DNA of 43,724 bases from Acidobacteriota bacterium (GCA_029263395.1 JAJCXO010000091.1:1-43724); one strand, 5' to 3'; numbered from the stretch's first letter, positions 14,451-24,608 are shown. Notes: generated by a model from the sequence alone, not told the origin. Program-made: numbers and translations.

Positions 14451-14846
14451 ATGACAGATAAGAAAGCAGTTCGCAGACTGGTCTTGGTGTTCGATGCCGA
14501 GTCGGGCAAGCTCAGTGCGTTGGTCGACAGCGCACGTAAGCTCTTCAGGCTCAATGGCTGTGCGCTGTGCAGCATCACCCACGGGCTCGCTGGCGAGAAA
14601 GATTCCTGGCAGGACTGTCGAACCGAGCTTGGTGTGACGGTCGACTACTTACATAGCGATGAGCTGTCGGGGCAGATCCAGCAGATAGTCGGTGATCAGC
14701 TGCCCTGTGTGCTTGCCGAAACCAAGGACGGCCTGCAGATGCTGCTGGCACCGGCCGTCCTCGAGCGTTGCCGCGGTAGCGTTGACGACTTCAAGGGTCG
14801 ACTCTTGACACACGCGGCAATGCACGATCTCGAAATCTCGGGATAG
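14451..14846 (+). CDS. Small protein of unknown function
   Basis: This is a 131-residue soluble protein beginning MTDKKAVRRLVLVFDAESGK, with a strong ribosome site (GGAGGGGG) ending just before the ATG. The alternation of strands and helices (RLVLVFD, LSALVDSARKLF, CALCSITHGL, PCVLAETKDGLQMLL) suggests an alpha/beta fold. The Cys pair in CALC could bind metal or be redox active. I recall related short proteins in several phyla that are annotated only as hypothetical. The frame is open far upstream inside transketolase, but the ribosome site fixes this start. A strong hairpin follows its stop. Confidence 0.7.
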   Translation: MTDKKAVRRLVLVFDAESGKLSALVDSARKLFRLNGCALCSITHGLAGEKDSWQDCRTELGVTVDYLHSDELSGQIQQIVGDQLPCVLAETKDGLQMLLAPAVLERCRGSVDDFKGRLLTHAAMHDLEISG

Positions 14847-14868
14847 TTTCGGCTGTGTGGCCACCTGC

Positions 14869-14891
14869 GCACGGGACCGAAAGTCCCGTGC
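14869..14891. terminator. Bidirectional hairpin between convergent genes
   Basis: GCACGGGAC (14869-14877) and GTCCCGTGC (14883-14891) form a perfect 9-bp stem with a CGAAA loop, between the convergent ends of the small gene and the aldehyde dehydrogenase. A T-run is lacking on both sides, so it may act with Rho or as an RNA end-stabiliser. Confidence 0.6.
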
Positions 14892-14952
14892 TATCAGATG
14901 TCGTCCCTGGCAAGACTCAGAAAGTCAGCTGGCAGAAGTTCGGTTTTCGGGT

Positions 14953-16371
14953 CTACAGCTGAAGCGACTTGACCTCGAGGAACTCCTCCAGCCCGTATTT
15001 GCCGAATTCACGACCGTTACCCGATTTCTTGTAACCACCGAAGGGGGCCTGGTGATTGAAACGGCCGCCGTTGATATCGACTTGGCCTGTGCGTAGCCGT
15101 CGTGCGACGCGTTTGGCACGTTCGACGTCATTCGACCACACCGCACCTGCTAGACCATAGTCGGAGTCGTTGGCGATCCGTACCGCGTCGTCCTCGTCCT
15201 CGTAGGCGATGATCACGAGCACCGGGCCGAAGATTTCTTCCTGGGCGATGGCCATGTCGTTGGTGACGTCGGCAAACACCGTAGGTCGTACGAAGAAGCC
15301 GATCGGCAAATCCTCGGGCGGCTCCGGGCCACCAGCGACCAGTCGTGCGCCTTCTTCGATACCCTTGCGGATGTAGCTGCGGACTCGATCGCGTTGAATC
15401 TCCGACACCAGTGGGCCGAGCTTGGCTTCGCCCCCCATGGGATCGCCGACGGTGAGTTTCTCGGCTGTTTTGCGGGCGATCTCCACCGCTTCTTCGAGTC
15501 GTTCCCGTGGCACCAACATACGGGTCCAGGCGGAGCACGTTTGCCCTGAGTTCATGCAGCAGTTGTTGACGCCGGTGCGAACCGCTCGCTCGAAATCCGC
15601 GTCGTCGAGGATCACGTTGGCGGACTTGCCGCCGAGCTCTTGAGCCACCCGCTTGACGCCGGGGGCCGCTAGCTCGGCCACCCGAGTACCGGCTTTGGTG
15701 GAGCCGGTGAACGACACCATGTCGACGTCCGGATGGGTAACGATGGCTTCACCGACCACCGGGCCAAGGCCGGTGACGAGGTTGAAGACGCCGGCTGGCA
15801 GTCCGCTCTCATGGGCGATTTCAGCTAGCAAGAAGGCGTTGAGCGGCGCGACTTCGCTTGGCTTGACTACCACAGTGCAGCCGGCGGCCAGGGCGGGCGC
15901 GACTTTAGCGACGATCTGATGGAGCGGATAATTCCAGGGGGTGATGCAGCCCACCACGCCGATCGGCTCGCGAATGACCAGCGAATTTCCAACCTCTTCC
16001 TCGAACTGAAAGCTGTCGAGGATGCGGGCAAAGGATTTGAAGACCATTGTCGGCAAACCAGTCTGGATCATCAACGCCAACTTCTTGGGCATGCCGACTT
16101 CTTGGGCGATCAAAGTCGACATCTCGTCCTGCCGGGCTTTGAGACCGGCAGCCAAGGCGTTGAGATGGTCGGCGCGTTCGGCAGTCGAGGTCACCGACCA
16201 GGTGTCGAATGCTTGCTTGGCAGCGGCCACCGCACGGTCGACGTCCTCGGGCACTCCTTCTGGAATCTGCCCCATGATCTCTTCGGTCGCTGAATTGACA
16301 ACCGCCAGCGTGCCAGTTCCCGCCGAGTCCACCCATTCGCCGCCGATGTAGAGCTTCTGATAATCCTTCAT
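14953..16371 (-). CDS. NAD(P)-dependent aldehyde dehydrogenase
   Basis: This 472-residue enzyme oxidises an aldehyde to a carboxylic acid. The Rossmann region has [20 protein letters not shown] and [13 protein letters not shown], the cofactor loop is FTGSTKAG, the catalytic Glu lies in [10 protein letters not shown] (about residue 243), and the nucleophile Cys in [12 protein letters not shown] (about residue 277). The C-terminus has [10 protein letters not shown] and [16 protein letters not shown], as in the betaine-aldehyde/general ALDH group. Length is normal. AGGAGA lies 6 bases before the ATG. The substrate cannot be inferred because neighbours give no pathway. It diverges from the MFS genes. 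Confidence 0.95.
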   Translation of the reverse strand: MKDYQKLYIGGEWVDSAGTGTLAVVNSATEEIMGQIPEGVPEDVDRAVAAAKQAFDTWSVTSTAERADHLNALAAGLKARQDEMSTLIAQEVGMPKKLALMIQTGLPTMVFKSFARILDSFQFEEEVGNSLVIREPIGVVGCITPWNYPLHQIVAKVAPALAAGCTVVVKPSEVAPLNAFLLAEIAHESGLPAGVFNLVTGLGPVVGEAIVTHPDVDMVSFTGSTKAGTRVAELAAPGVKRVAQELGGKSANVILDDADFERAVRTGVNNCCMNSGQTCSAWTRMLVPRERLEEAVEIARKTAEKLTVGDPMGGEAKLGPLVSEIQRDRVRSYIRKGIEEGARLVAGGPEPPEDLPIGFFVRPTVFADVTNDMAIAQEEIFGPVLVIIAYEDEDDAVRIANDSDYGLAGAVWSNDVERAKRVARRLRTGQVDINGGRFNHQAPFGGYKKSGNGREFGKYGLEEFLEVKSLQL

Positions 16372-16577
16372 GGCATTCTCCTGAGCGCTGCACTCCCCGG
16401 AATCGCCGGTTAGGCGATGTCCGCGGGTATTAGAAATGTCGGATAGGTCTGAGAAAAATGGATAGCGGTTCGCAGGGGCTGGGTACGCCCGCTATATTAG
16501 CGCCGCACACCCCAGTTTTATTCTCCTGCTGGAAAGACCTGAGCCGCCAACCGCGTCATAGTTTACCCGACCTCACC

Positions 16578-17819
16578 ATGTCGTCCGAACCGTCTGCTGC
16601 CACCGTATCTGCTCCCGTACCTAGGTCCCCTGGCCTACGTGGCGTACTTTTGCCGTGTAGCTTCCTGTTCGTCTCGATGCTCAATTTGACGTTGATCGTT
16701 GCAGGCCTCAAGGATCTGATGATCGACGAACTCGGGGGCACCGAAGAGGACGTCAGCCTGTTCTTTTCGATCGAGATGGTTGCCTACATCGTGTTTGCAC
16801 CGTTGTGGGGCTTGCTGAGTGATCGCTGGGGGCGTCGGCGATTGTTCATCGGCACTGGATTCTTTTTCAGTGCCTGTATTTATGCGTCCTACCCGTTGGT
16901 GTTCAGTATCCCGTGGTTGTTGACGCTGCGATTTGTCCAAGGTGCCTTTTCTGTCATGGGGTGGTCGGTCTTGATGGCGATGGTGCTCGATCAGGTAGAT
17001 GAGAGCCGGCGAGGACGGTTCATGGGTTTGATGGGTGGCTCGTTGATCCTCGGGGTATCGATCGGCGCACCACTCGGCGGCTATGTTTCGCGTGCCTACG
17101 GTGCTTATGCTCCCCTGCAGATGGCATCGGTCCTGTTCTTTGTGCTGGCCTTTGGGACGCTGGTTTTAGCCACTAGTGGCCAACATCAGCGACAGACATC
17201 GATGCGGGATATCGTCAGCGCACTTCGGCGCCGTCCTTTGTTGCTGTTGCCGTCGCTGTTCTATCTTGTCGACCGTTATACCGTGGGCTTCATCGTTGTG
17301 CTCTTCCCGCTTTATCTCGAAACCCTTGGGGTTAGCGATCCGGCGGTCAAAGGGCAGTTGCTCGGATTGTTTCTACTGCCATTTGCGTTGCTGCAGTATC
17401 CCATCGGACGATGGACCGAGCGCATCGCGCCTTGGAAACCGTTAGTGGGCGGTTCGTTGCTCTACGGCGTGGCACTCTGTGCTATCGGCTATTCGGGCCT
17501 GTATTCGCTGTGGTGGGTGATGTTATTGCTCGGTGTGTTGGCGGCGGTGATGTTTCCTCCGGCCCTCACTCTAGTGGCCCAGTTTAGCGGGTCGCACATT
17601 CGCGGCAGTGCAATGGGTGGGTTTAATCTTGCTGGTTCTATCGGCTTTGCGATCGGTCCGATCGTCGGCGTTTGGGCCTACAAAGCTCACGGGTACGGGT
17701 TTGCGTTTGTCCTTGCGGGAGCCTTGGAGGTGCTGGCCGCGGTGGTCGGTGGCGCGATGCTCTGGAGGTGGTCGAGATCGGGCCGTTGGGCAGAGATTGC
17801 TGGGGAGGGTGACCGATGA
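16578..17819 (+). CDS. MFS transporter
   Basis: This protein of about 413 residues has twelve predicted membrane segments and the Major Facilitator loop 2-3 signature in GLLSDRWGRRRLFIG. It is an inner-membrane secondary carrier; substrate unknown, with drug efflux the common role for this sequence type. The frame is open back to 16458, but the upstream 40 residues look untranslated, and ATG 16578 (MSSEPSAAT) begins shortly before the first membrane helix. Its stop overlaps the start of a second MFS gene in an ATGA, so the two are co-translated. A TATATT at about 16492 may be its -10. Confidence 0.88.
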   Translation: MSSEPSAATVSAPVPRSPGLRGVLLPCSFLFVSMLNLTLIVAGLKDLMIDELGGTEEDVSLFFSIEMVAYIVFAPLWGLLSDRWGRRRLFIGTGFFFSACIYASYPLVFSIPWLLTLRFVQGAFSVMGWSVLMAMVLDQVDESRRGRFMGLMGGSLILGVSIGAPLGGYVSRAYGAYAPLQMASVLFFVLAFGTLVLATSGQHQRQTSMRDIVSALRRRPLLLLPSLFYLVDRYTVGFIVVLFPLYLETLGVSDPAVKGQLLGLFLLPFALLQYPIGRWTERIAPWKPLVGGSLLYGVALCAIGYSGLYSLWWVMLLLGVLAAVMFPPALTLVAQFSGSHIRGSAMGGFNLAGSIGFAIGPIVGVWAYKAHGYGFAFVLAGALEVLAAVVGGAMLWRWSRSGRWAEIAGEGDR

Positions 17820-19015
17820 CGAAAGCTCGGGGTCGGGTGTCGGCAAGTCCCGATCAAGCGGCAACAAGTCCCGATCGTGCGGCGTTGGGCGTCGTCTATT
17901 TCACCGTCTTCCTTGATCTGCTGGGTTTCGGCATTATTTTGCCGTGGCTTCCCTACTATGCTGCCACCCTCGGTGCTTCGGGGATAGGTCTTGGTTTGTT
18001 GTTCACCGCCTACTCCTTGGCTCAGTTGATAGGGGCTGCGGTATTGGGCCGGCTCTCGGACCGTTATGGGCGCCGTCCGGTCATGTTGATGAGCCTGGTC
18101 GGTTCCATGTCAGGGCTGGTGTTCTGTGGTCTCGCGACCAGTCTCCTTTCCCTCTGCCTGGCCCGGGCAGTGGCAGGCTTGTTCGGCGGCAGCATCTCGA
18201 TCGCCCAAGCCTATGTCGCAGACGTCACAACCAGGGCCGAACGAGCACGCTACATGGGCTTCGTCGGTGCCTCGATCGGTCTGGGTTTTGTCATCGGCCC
18301 AGCGCTCGGTGCTGGCTTCATCGCTCTTGGCTTGGGATTCCCCGCTGTCGCGTTCACCGCGGCCGGCCTGGCTGGGTTGAATCTGGTGTTGGCTATTTGG
18401 CGGCTTACAGAGTCGCGGTCTCGGAGCGCAACCAATGATCGTTGGTCGTTCGAAGCGTGGTCGAATGCACTTCGCCAGCCCGGTCTGGCACGAGTGTTGT
18501 CGGCCACGTTTCTCACCACCCTCGCTTTCGTCAGCATGGAGACCACCTTCGCCTTTCTTGGTCGGGATCGTTTCGGGCTCGACAACCTAAAATTTGGTCT
18601 TGTCCTGACCTACGTCGGGGTGATCATGATTATTGTCCAAGGAGCCCTCATCGGGCGGTTGACGAAACGCTTCGGTATCCAGCGCGTGGCAGCCACCGGC
18701 GCAGTGCTAATGGGGGCCGCGCTCACTTCTTTGCCGATAGCACCCGCTCTGATCTGGGCATTGATCGCGCTTGGATTCTTGGCAGCAGGGCAAGGTCTGG
18801 TAGTGCCGAGTCTCTCGGCGCTCACCTCACGTCTCGCAGCGGCCGACCGTCAGGGGGCGGTTCTTGGCGTCGGTCAATCGCTGGGAGCTGCTGCGCGGGC
18901 GTTTGGGCCACTGGCGGCCGGTGGTCTCTACGACGCCAGCGTTGGCCTGCCGTATTATGTTGGCGGAAGCCTGGCAGTCTTGGCTGGGTTACTGGTTCTC
19001 TCTGCTCGCTCCTAG
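17816..19015 (+). CDS. MFS transporter, TetA-like group
   Basis: This is a 399-residue carrier with twelve membrane segments. The first helix FLDLLGFGIILPWLPYYA resembles the tetracycline/multidrug efflux branch with its 'LGFGII-P' motif, and the loop signature GRLSDRYGRRPVMLMS follows at about residues 75-92. A conserved segment AYVADVTTRAERARYMGFVGA in the fifth helix region is also typical of that branch. It starts within the stop of the preceding MFS gene. Two dissimilar MFS proteins in one operon may act on related substrates. Whether it exports drugs or metabolites is not shown by the sequence. Confidence 0.9.
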   Translation: MTKARGRVSASPDQAATSPDRAALGVVYFTVFLDLLGFGIILPWLPYYAATLGASGIGLGLLFTAYSLAQLIGAAVLGRLSDRYGRRPVMLMSLVGSMSGLVFCGLATSLLSLCLARAVAGLFGGSISIAQAYVADVTTRAERARYMGFVGASIGLGFVIGPALGAGFIALGLGFPAVAFTAAGLAGLNLVLAIWRLTESRSRSATNDRWSFEAWSNALRQPGLARVLSATFLTTLAFVSMETTFAFLGRDRFGLDNLKFGLVLTYVGVIMIIVQGALIGRLTKRFGIQRVAATGAVLMGAALTSLPIAPALIWALIALGFLAAGQGLVVPSLSALTSRLAAADRQGAVLGVGQSLGAAARAFGPLAAGGLYDASVGLPYYVGGSLAVLAGLLVLSARS

Positions 19016-19067
19016 AAAGGCAATCCAGCACGAGTGTTGTCGTAGAGGGTAGAAATCGAAGCTGGGC

Positions 19068-19370
19068 GTGTGGTTCGCCAAATTGACCCGATCGGTGCTG
19101 CGGCCGCCAGCAAAACAACTAGAGGAAGCGGTCCACTTGTCGGGAACAACCGCCCGGCGTGGCAAACAAGCTGTGGCTGACCATTGGAAGGGCTATTACA
19201 CCAATCTTGAAGCCCCATGGGAGCCGGAAACAGTAGCGATTCTCGAGTCAGGCAAGCTGACCATCAGCACAGGTCCAGTCTGGAATGCCGAAGGCGAACG
19301 CACGTCAACTGATACATTGATTTGGCGACAAGAGGAGCCCGACGTCTGGCGGACTATTTTAGGCCTATAG
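19068..19370 (+). pseudogene. N-terminally truncated NTF2-like (DUF4440/SnoaL) remnant
   Basis: The 100-residue frame carries what looks like the second half of an NTF2-fold protein. GTTARRGKQAVADHWKGYY matches the 'G..RG..AV...W' region, and AILESGKLTISTGPV, then TDTLIWRQEEPDVWRTIL match the final beta strands. About 50 N-terminal residues expected for the family are missing, and the MFS gene ends only 52 bases upstream, so the gene appears cut at its 5' end. It could still be expressed as a short protein. Confidence 0.5.
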
Positions 19371-19380
19371 CCTAGACGTA

Positions 19381-20252
19381 TCAGAATGCCTGCAGAAAGT
19401 TGCGAATCGCCTCGCGGGCCCGTTTTGCACCCTGTAAGGTTGGGACATGGCCACCGCCTTCAATGGCGACGAGGGTGGAGCGCTGGAGCCGTTCATGTAA
19501 GGCGCGTACATGGATGAGCGGTACAACTGGGTCGTCCGTTCCGCCGAGGGTCAATACAGGCACATCGAGGCTGGGTAGCCAACTACGCGAATCGAAGGCC
19601 AAGAAGGCTTGATGTGCGCGCTTGAGGGATTCGGATGCTGGCAACCCTTGGGGCAGCACCATCAGGGCTCGATGGTCTGGCCCGAGGAGAACCAGCCCCA
19701 CCGCGTCGATCACGCGCCACGTGCTCTCGACGGGTACCGATCCGGCTTTCCCATCGAAACCAGACACGTCTTCCCCAAGCAGCCCTGTTCGCTCAACACT
19801 GCTCGCCAGCTCGCATGGTTTGGGCTCATGATGCAGTCTGGGTCGGCCACTCGCTGTCGGTAACAGGCGCAGGCGCTTTCGAGAATCATGCCTTGGGTTG
19901 ACGTGGGGAAGTCGCGGGCGTAAAGCTGGGCGAGCCAACCGCCGCCCGAGATCCCCCAGAAGGTCCAGCCGTCAACGTCCAGTTCATGCCGAAGCTGATC
20001 GAGGTCAAGGCTCATGGATTCCAACGAGCCCGGCTCTCCAGACGAGTTTCCCAAACCCCGAGAGTTGACGCTTACAACGCGGGTACCGGTCACGCGCCGG
20101 AGCAAATTCGCGGTTTCGGCGGTGTAAGCCTCTGCCGGGTGGGCCGCACAGACGACCCCGGCACTGCGTGGCGCCTCGGCGTCGAAGACCTCGAGTGTGG
20201 CACCACCGATATCGATCAGCTTCTGATGTACCGGTCGGTCTTTGAGCTCCAT
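19381..20252 (-). pseudogene. Alpha/beta hydrolase with a single frameshift
   Basis: The N-terminal half reads from ATG 20252 (MELKDRPVHQKLIDIGG) and contains the nucleophile elbow GISGGGWLAQLYARDFP, with the Ser in GxSxG. The C-terminal half lies in another frame to the stop at 19381 and holds the acid residue in VLTLGGTDDPVVP and the His in GGGHVPTLQGA. Adding one base in the GGG at 19783-19785 joins them as SEQG-LLGEDVSGF and restores a protein of about 290 residues. The family hydrolyses esters, amides or related bonds; the substrate is unknown. It sits 31 bases after the amidohydrolase stop and was probably in its operon. An assembly error is as likely as a true mutation. Confidence 0.75.
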
Positions 20253-20283
20253 GGTTTGATGGTCCTGCTGTCTATCGGTCGTT

Positions 20284-21576
20284 CTATTCCGCATCTTTGT
20301 AGACGACACCCTCTTTCATCACGAATTTTACGTTCTGCAAGGTCGAGATGTCGCTAAGCGGGTCGCCATCGACAGCAATCAGGTCGGCGAACTTGCCAGC
20401 TTCCAGGGTACCAACGTCCTCGGCGATACCGAGTAGCTCGGCGGTGACGGAGGTGGCGGATTGAATGGCCTCCATGGCCGGCATGCCGAGCTCTACCATG
20501 TGAGCGAACTCTTCAGCGTTGTCACCATGCGCGGAGACGCCGGTGTCGGTACCGAAGGCGATCTTGACGCCAGCTTTGTACGCCTTCCTGAACGTCTCGG
20601 CGATCAATGGGCCAACGGCGGCAGCTTTGGGCCGCACAACATCGGGGAAGAAGCCATCGATCTTGGCTTTGGCCTCAACCCATTTTCCAGCCATGATGGT
20701 TGGCACGTAATAAGTGCCGTGCTCGTTCATCAACTGCATCACCTCATCGTCCATGAACGTGCCATGTTCGATGGTGCGGACGCCGGCACGGATGGCACGC
20801 TTCATACCTTCGGCACCGTGGGCATGAGCCGCCACCATGAAGCCGTAGTCGTTGGCGGTGTCGATGATGGCCGCCAGAACCTCCTCGGAGAACTGCGGAT
20901 TGTGGCTGTTCTTGGCGAGGCTCAGGACGCCGCCGGTGGCGGTGATCTTGATTAGGTCAGCGCCTTCTTTATAGCGCTGGCGGACGGCCTTGCGAGCGTC
21001 ACCAACGCTGTTGACGACACCTTCCTTGGGGCCAGGGTCACCTTGTAGATCAGCTCGTCTACCGTTGGATGGATCGGCGTGACCACCGGTAGTGGCGAGA
21101 CTCTTGGCAGCGGTGAAGATGCGTGGCCCGGGGACCCAGCCACCGTTGATGGCATTACGGAGTGAAATGGTGACGTTGTAGCTGTCGCCGACATCGCGCA
21201 CCGTAGTGAAGCCGGACATCAACGTCCGCTCAGCGTAGACCACCGAGCGAATCGCATAGTCGCCGGGATTGAGCTGCATGCGCTCGAGGTAGGAGTTTTT
21301 GTTTCCTTCGGAGGAGAGATGGGTGTGCATGTCCATCAGTCCTGGCAGCACTGTGGAATCGCTGAGGTCGATCACTTCATCATCGGGACCCGGTTCGAGG
21401 TGGCCGTTGGCCACCTCGATGATCTTTTTCCCTTCGATCACCAGAGTCTTGCCGCTGGCGGCGGTCGCCGAGCGACCGTCGATTAGCTTGCCAGCATGGA
21501 CCAGCGTGCGGGCTTCGAGACCTTGGGTGATGGTGAGGACAGCGGACAGCAGCAGAGCGAAATGCGGGGATCTCAC
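20284..21576 (-). CDS. Secreted metal-dependent amidohydrolase (imidazolonepropionase-like)
   Basis: This 430-residue enzyme has a signal peptide ([18 protein letters not shown]) and a metal-dependent hydrolase barrel. The first metal-binding motif is [10 protein letters not shown]; the carbamylated Lys candidate is in [12 protein letters not shown]; His ligands follow in VAAHAHG and TIEHGTF; the final Asp is in [13 protein letters not shown]. The C-terminal strand region reads [17 protein letters not shown]. This matches secreted amidohydrolases with Xaa-Pro dipeptidase or carboxypeptidase-like activity. A GTG start at 21576 is chosen because AAGGAG lies 7 bases upstream and the signal peptide begins there; the ATG at 21642 would add 22 unsuited residues. 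It acts outside the cytoplasmic membrane. Confidence 0.9.
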   Translation of the reverse strand: MRSPHFALLLSAVLTITQGLEARTLVHAGKLIDGRSATAASGKTLVIEGKKIIEVANGHLEPGPDDEVIDLSDSTVLPGLMDMHTHLSSEGNKNSYLERMQLNPGDYAIRSVVYAERTLMSGFTTVRDVGDSYNVTISLRNAINGGWVPGPRIFTAAKSLATTGGHADPSNGRRADLQGDPGPKEGVVNSVGDARKAVRQRYKEGADLIKITATGGVLSLAKNSHNPQFSEEVLAAIIDTANDYGFMVAAHAHGAEGMKRAIRAGVRTIEHGTFMDDEVMQLMNEHGTYYVPTIMAGKWVEAKAKIDGFFPDVVRPKAAAVGPLIAETFRKAYKAGVKIAFGTDTGVSAHGDNAEEFAHMVELGMPAMEAIQSATSVTAELLGIAEDVGTLEAGKFADLIAVDGDPLSDISTLQNVKFVMKEGVVYKDAE

Positions 21577-21695
21577 AGCGTGTCTCCTTGGGTTGGGAAG
21601 GAGACAGTTTATATGCCTCGCGAGAGCCCTGCCGCGAGACATGTGCCTTAAGAGACAGTGCCGCAGGAGGATCGGGCCGTAAGAGACCGACCGTG

Positions 21696-22970
21696 TTACT
21701 GCTCCAGGAGCTCCATCATGAAATCCAAGGCCTGATCGTCGTCGATCAAGGAAAGTTGCTGGATTGCTACTTTGCGTAGCTCGAGATTGCTCTCGGTGCG
21801 CGCAATCTCGATCAACTGTTCGACGTTGTCACTCAGAAAGTGCGCTCGGATGATCGCCTTACGTGTTTCCACGTCCGAAGTCGATGTGTAGATTTCACCC
21901 AGAGCAGTTGAAGCGGCAGCAGAATCGACCAGACCGAGGCTGTGGATTGCCTTGCGGCGCATCTCTTCATTGCTTTCGGTCCGTGCGATGTCCACCAGGG
22001 CTTCGGTATCGTCAGCGATAAACATTGAATGCAGGATGCGGGCTTTGACTTCGTCCGTCGTCTCGGATCGATAGAGGTCCCGTAGTACCTCGTGAGCGTT
22101 CATGATGCCCAGCTGATGGATGGCGTGTTGCCGCAAATCGGCATCTGGTTCGTTGCGGGCGAGCTCGAGCACCGGTTCGATGGCATCCGACAGCATAAAG
22201 CTATGGAGCACGGCGGCCTTGACGTCGGAATTGTTGGAGGATCGATAGATTGCCTGCAGCGCGTCCACTGCTTCGGGTATGTCGGATAAGCCTAGATAGT
22301 GCACGGCACGCATCTGGAGCTCGGGGTGCTGGTCGCCGCGGGCGACATCGAGCAGCATCTGGGCAGCTTTGGGGGTTTCGCTCTGGCTGAGGACAAACAG
22401 GGCACGCTCGCGCAACTCCACGGGATGATCGCCAGCCAGAAACTTCTCGAGCATCGGCAAGGCACGGGCGGAATCGTTGTGCATCAGGGCGTTGAGCGCC
22501 AACAGCTTGAGCTCATTGTCATCGTCGCCCGCTGAATCTTTGCGGTTGTCCCGGTCGCGGCTGCCGCGTCGCGCCGAGCGACCGGAGCGCTGTTGCTCGA
22601 TCTCGATCTGCAGAGCGCTAGCGTCATCCAACCAATCACTCTGGTCGAAGTCGCGGCGCAGGGTCTCGAGAACTTCTGAGGCCTCGCTGGAGTGGCCGTC
22701 CTTGTGTAAGGCGTAGGCCCACCAATAGTGCGCGGCGTCGGAATGACTGGTGCCTGCTGCGGCGCTCTTGGCGAAGTGCTCGACGGCTTCCGCCCAGCGT
22801 CCCTGATCCAGTGCTTGACGTCCGGACCGATAGGGTTCGTCGGCACCAGCGGCGGAGTTGTCGTCAGCCACCAAGTGGGCGGACAGGAAGGGCATTTCCT
22901 GAGCAGAGAGGGATGTCAGTGCCACGAGCCACGAGACGAACAGGGCAGCAAGCGAAGTATGAAGTTTCAT
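21696..22970 (-). CDS. Exported TPR/HEAT-repeat protein of the sigma operon
   Basis: This 424-residue protein has a signal peptide ([23 protein letters not shown]). A TPR-like segment, [22 protein letters not shown], lies at about residues 48-110. A charged linker rich in R, D and S follows (about 128-152). The rest is an array of HEAT repeats of about 31 residues, for example [24 protein letters not shown], with repeated ARTESN...LR.KAI.QL units. Such arrays bind proteins. It is the third gene of the operon after the sigma factor and anti-sigma, 9 bases downstream of the latter, so it is probably a periplasmic partner of that pathway. The same order occurs in other Acidobacteriota as I recall. 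Confidence 0.85.
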   Translation of the reverse strand: MKLHTSLAALFVSWLVALTSLSAQEMPFLSAHLVADDNSAAGADEPYRSGRQALDQGRWAEAVEHFAKSAAAGTSHSDAAHYWWAYALHKDGHSSEASEVLETLRRDFDQSDWLDDASALQIEIEQQRSGRSARRGSRDRDNRKDSAGDDDNELKLLALNALMHNDSARALPMLEKFLAGDHPVELRERALFVLSQSETPKAAQMLLDVARGDQHPELQMRAVHYLGLSDIPEAVDALQAIYRSSNNSDVKAAVLHSFMLSDAIEPVLELARNEPDADLRQHAIHQLGIMNAHEVLRDLYRSETTDEVKARILHSMFIADDTEALVDIARTESNEEMRRKAIHSLGLVDSAAASTALGEIYTSTSDVETRKAIIRAHFLSDNVEQLIEIARTESNLELRKVAIQQLSLIDDDQALDFMMELLEQ

Positions 22971-22979
22971 GGTTATCTC

Positions 22980-23804
22980 CTAAACGTCACCGAGCGTGCT
23001 CGATGTTGGGGTGGTTGGTTCCAGACGCTGTACCCGCGAGCCGACAACCTGGACGCGGAATAAGGTGTCGCCGCTACGGATGCGGCTTTGCAGCTCGTCG
23101 AGCCCATCACCCGCAAGCTCGGGGCAGTGGGCGATGTCGAGCAACAAGCGCTCCAGGTCGTCGAGCACGTCGGCGATCCCGGATTGGTCGGCACGGCTTG
23201 CAGCCTGCCGGTAAAGGCGATTGGCGGGCAGAAGCTCCTCGGCGAGGCGGAGCTCGGAACTGAGGTTGAACGAGCCATCGCGAGGAGCATTGGCCAGCTC
23301 GATGAGCAACATCTCGGAGCGCTCCAGATGTTCGCCGACGGCAACCAACAGGATACGCTCGCGACCCGCCGCCGACAGCCCTTGTTCGTTCGCGGCATCG
23401 TGGGACGGCCATTGACGACCGGCCGCGAAAGCGATAGCCAGCAGCGCCACTAAGGCAGCACCGGTCATCAGTCTCCGAGCTGGTAGCCTCGGACCAAGGA
23501 AGCCTTCTAGCCATCGCCTAAATCGATCTGCCGCTGCCGTCTCGTCGAGCTTGGGTTGGATACGACGCCAGACCCGAGCGCCATAGTCTTCGTGGGGCTC
23601 AGGGACTGGCATCTCGGAGGCGAGTTCGAGCATTCGACAGAGCTCGTTATACCGCTTCTGGTCGGTATCTGAAGTCTCGAGTCGCTGCCGGATATCTTCC
23701 GTGTTCCTCGCTTCACCGTAAAAATAAAGAATCAAGTCTTCTTCCCGTAAATATTGAACAGCCGGGTCTTGATTGCGGAGGTCTTGATCAGGTCGCTGTG
23801 ACAT
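22980..23804 (-). CDS. Membrane-bound anti-sigma factor, zinc motif lost
   Basis: This 274-residue protein has an N-terminal cytoplasmic domain (REEDLILYFYGEA, then RLETSDTDQKRYNELCRML) that follows the pattern of zinc-finger anti-sigma factors, but the usual HxxxCxxC is replaced by TDQKRYNELC, so zinc binding seems lost. One membrane segment, RLMTGAALVALLAIAFAAG, lies at about residues 113-131. The outer domain is helical and Leu-rich. ATG 23804 (MSQRPDQD) is chosen over an earlier in-frame start; it overlaps the sigma gene by 17 bases, consistent with coupling. It should hold the sigma factor inactive at the membrane. Confidence 0.8.
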   Translation of the reverse strand: MSQRPDQDLRNQDPAVQYLREEDLILYFYGEARNTEDIRQRLETSDTDQKRYNELCRMLELASEMPVPEPHEDYGARVWRRIQPKLDETAAADRFRRWLEGFLGPRLPARRLMTGAALVALLAIAFAAGRQWPSHDAANEQGLSAAGRERILLVAVGEHLERSEMLLIELANAPRDGSFNLSSELRLAEELLPANRLYRQAASRADQSGIADVLDDLERLLLDIAHCPELAGDGLDELQSRIRSGDTLFRVQVVGSRVQRLEPTTPTSSTLGDV

Positions 23805-24369
23805 CTCGAGTCTCCATCCAGGGGCCGAGTTCTTGGCGAAGCTTGCGGACCGCACGAAAGACGGCATGTTTGGTGGCACTGGTACGCGAGCCTAGTCGGT
23901 GGCCGATATCGGTAATCGGTAGCTGTTCAAAATGACGCAGTACAAAGGCGGCGCGCTCGATCGGGCTCAAGTTATCGAGAGCGCGTTCCACTTGCATTTC
24001 GATTTGACCACTGCTGGCCAGGCGATCGGGTCCGGGCTCGAACGAAATCTGTTTCGCTAAGATGGGTTCGTTCTCGGCTGGTTCGCGCCGGCTGGCTTCG
24101 CGCTGCACTCGGCGTAAGTGGTCCATCGCACAATTGACTGTGATGCGGTGCAACCAGGTGCCGAAACGACTGCGGGAGTCGAAGCGGTCTAACGAGCGGT
24201 AGGCCCTTAGAAACGCCTCCTGCACGACATCGTCGGCATCCTCGCGCCGACCCGTGAGACGATAGGCGAGACGGAAGATGTCTCGGCTGTGGATTTCGAC
24301 CAGCTGACGGAAAGACTCCTGGTCTCCGGCTGTTGCTTGGGCAACAAGCGTCTTGTCGTCGAGGGTCAT
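23788..24369 (-). CDS. ECF-type RNA polymerase sigma factor
   Basis: This 193-residue protein has sigma region 2 (LVEIHSRDIFRLAYRLTGRREDADDVVQEAFLRAYRSL in family terms, with the DADDVVQEAFLRAY core at about residues 42-56), then RFGTWLHRITVNCAMDHLRR, and region 4 (LSPIERAAFVLRHFEQLPITDIGHRLGSRTSATKHAVFRAVRKLR, helix-turn-helix at about 148-180). Regions 1 and 3 are absent, as in the ECF group. It directs polymerase to a stress or envelope regulon and is controlled by the overlapping anti-sigma gene. Such genes usually activate their own promoter; no convincing ECF promoter could be read upstream. Confidence 0.95.
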   Translation of the reverse strand: MTLDDKTLVAQATAGDQESFRQLVEIHSRDIFRLAYRLTGRREDADDVVQEAFLRAYRSLDRFDSRSRFGTWLHRITVNCAMDHLRRVQREASRREPAENEPILAKQISFEPGPDRLASSGQIEMQVERALDNLSPIERAAFVLRHFEQLPITDIGHRLGSRTSATKHAVFRAVRKLRQELGPWMETRDVTAT

Positions 24370-24562
24370 CGTGGAACGCTCCGCGGCGTCACTTGGCGAG
24401 GTGCCATCATTCCAGATGGTTGGGGCTCGGGCTTCATCTCACATGGTTAGACGTCGTAGCCATCGAGCGGTTAGTGCGTGTCCTGTGGATTGTCGTGTTA
24501 TACATTGCCGCTCCGTATTAAGAGGATGCCCTTGCGAACCATGGTTGTCGCTTCGGTAGTCC

Positions 24563-24584
24563 GTGCCCTTGATACACCGGGCAC
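24563..24584. other. Short hairpin in the MATE leader
   Basis: GTGCCC (24563-24568) pairs with GGGCAC (24579-24584) around a 10-base loop, 24 bases before the MATE start in the 239-base divergent gap. It could affect translation, but a 6-bp stem alone is weak evidence. Confidence 0.25.
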
Positions 24585-24608
24585 CCTTTCGACCTCGAGG
24601 AAGTTGTG

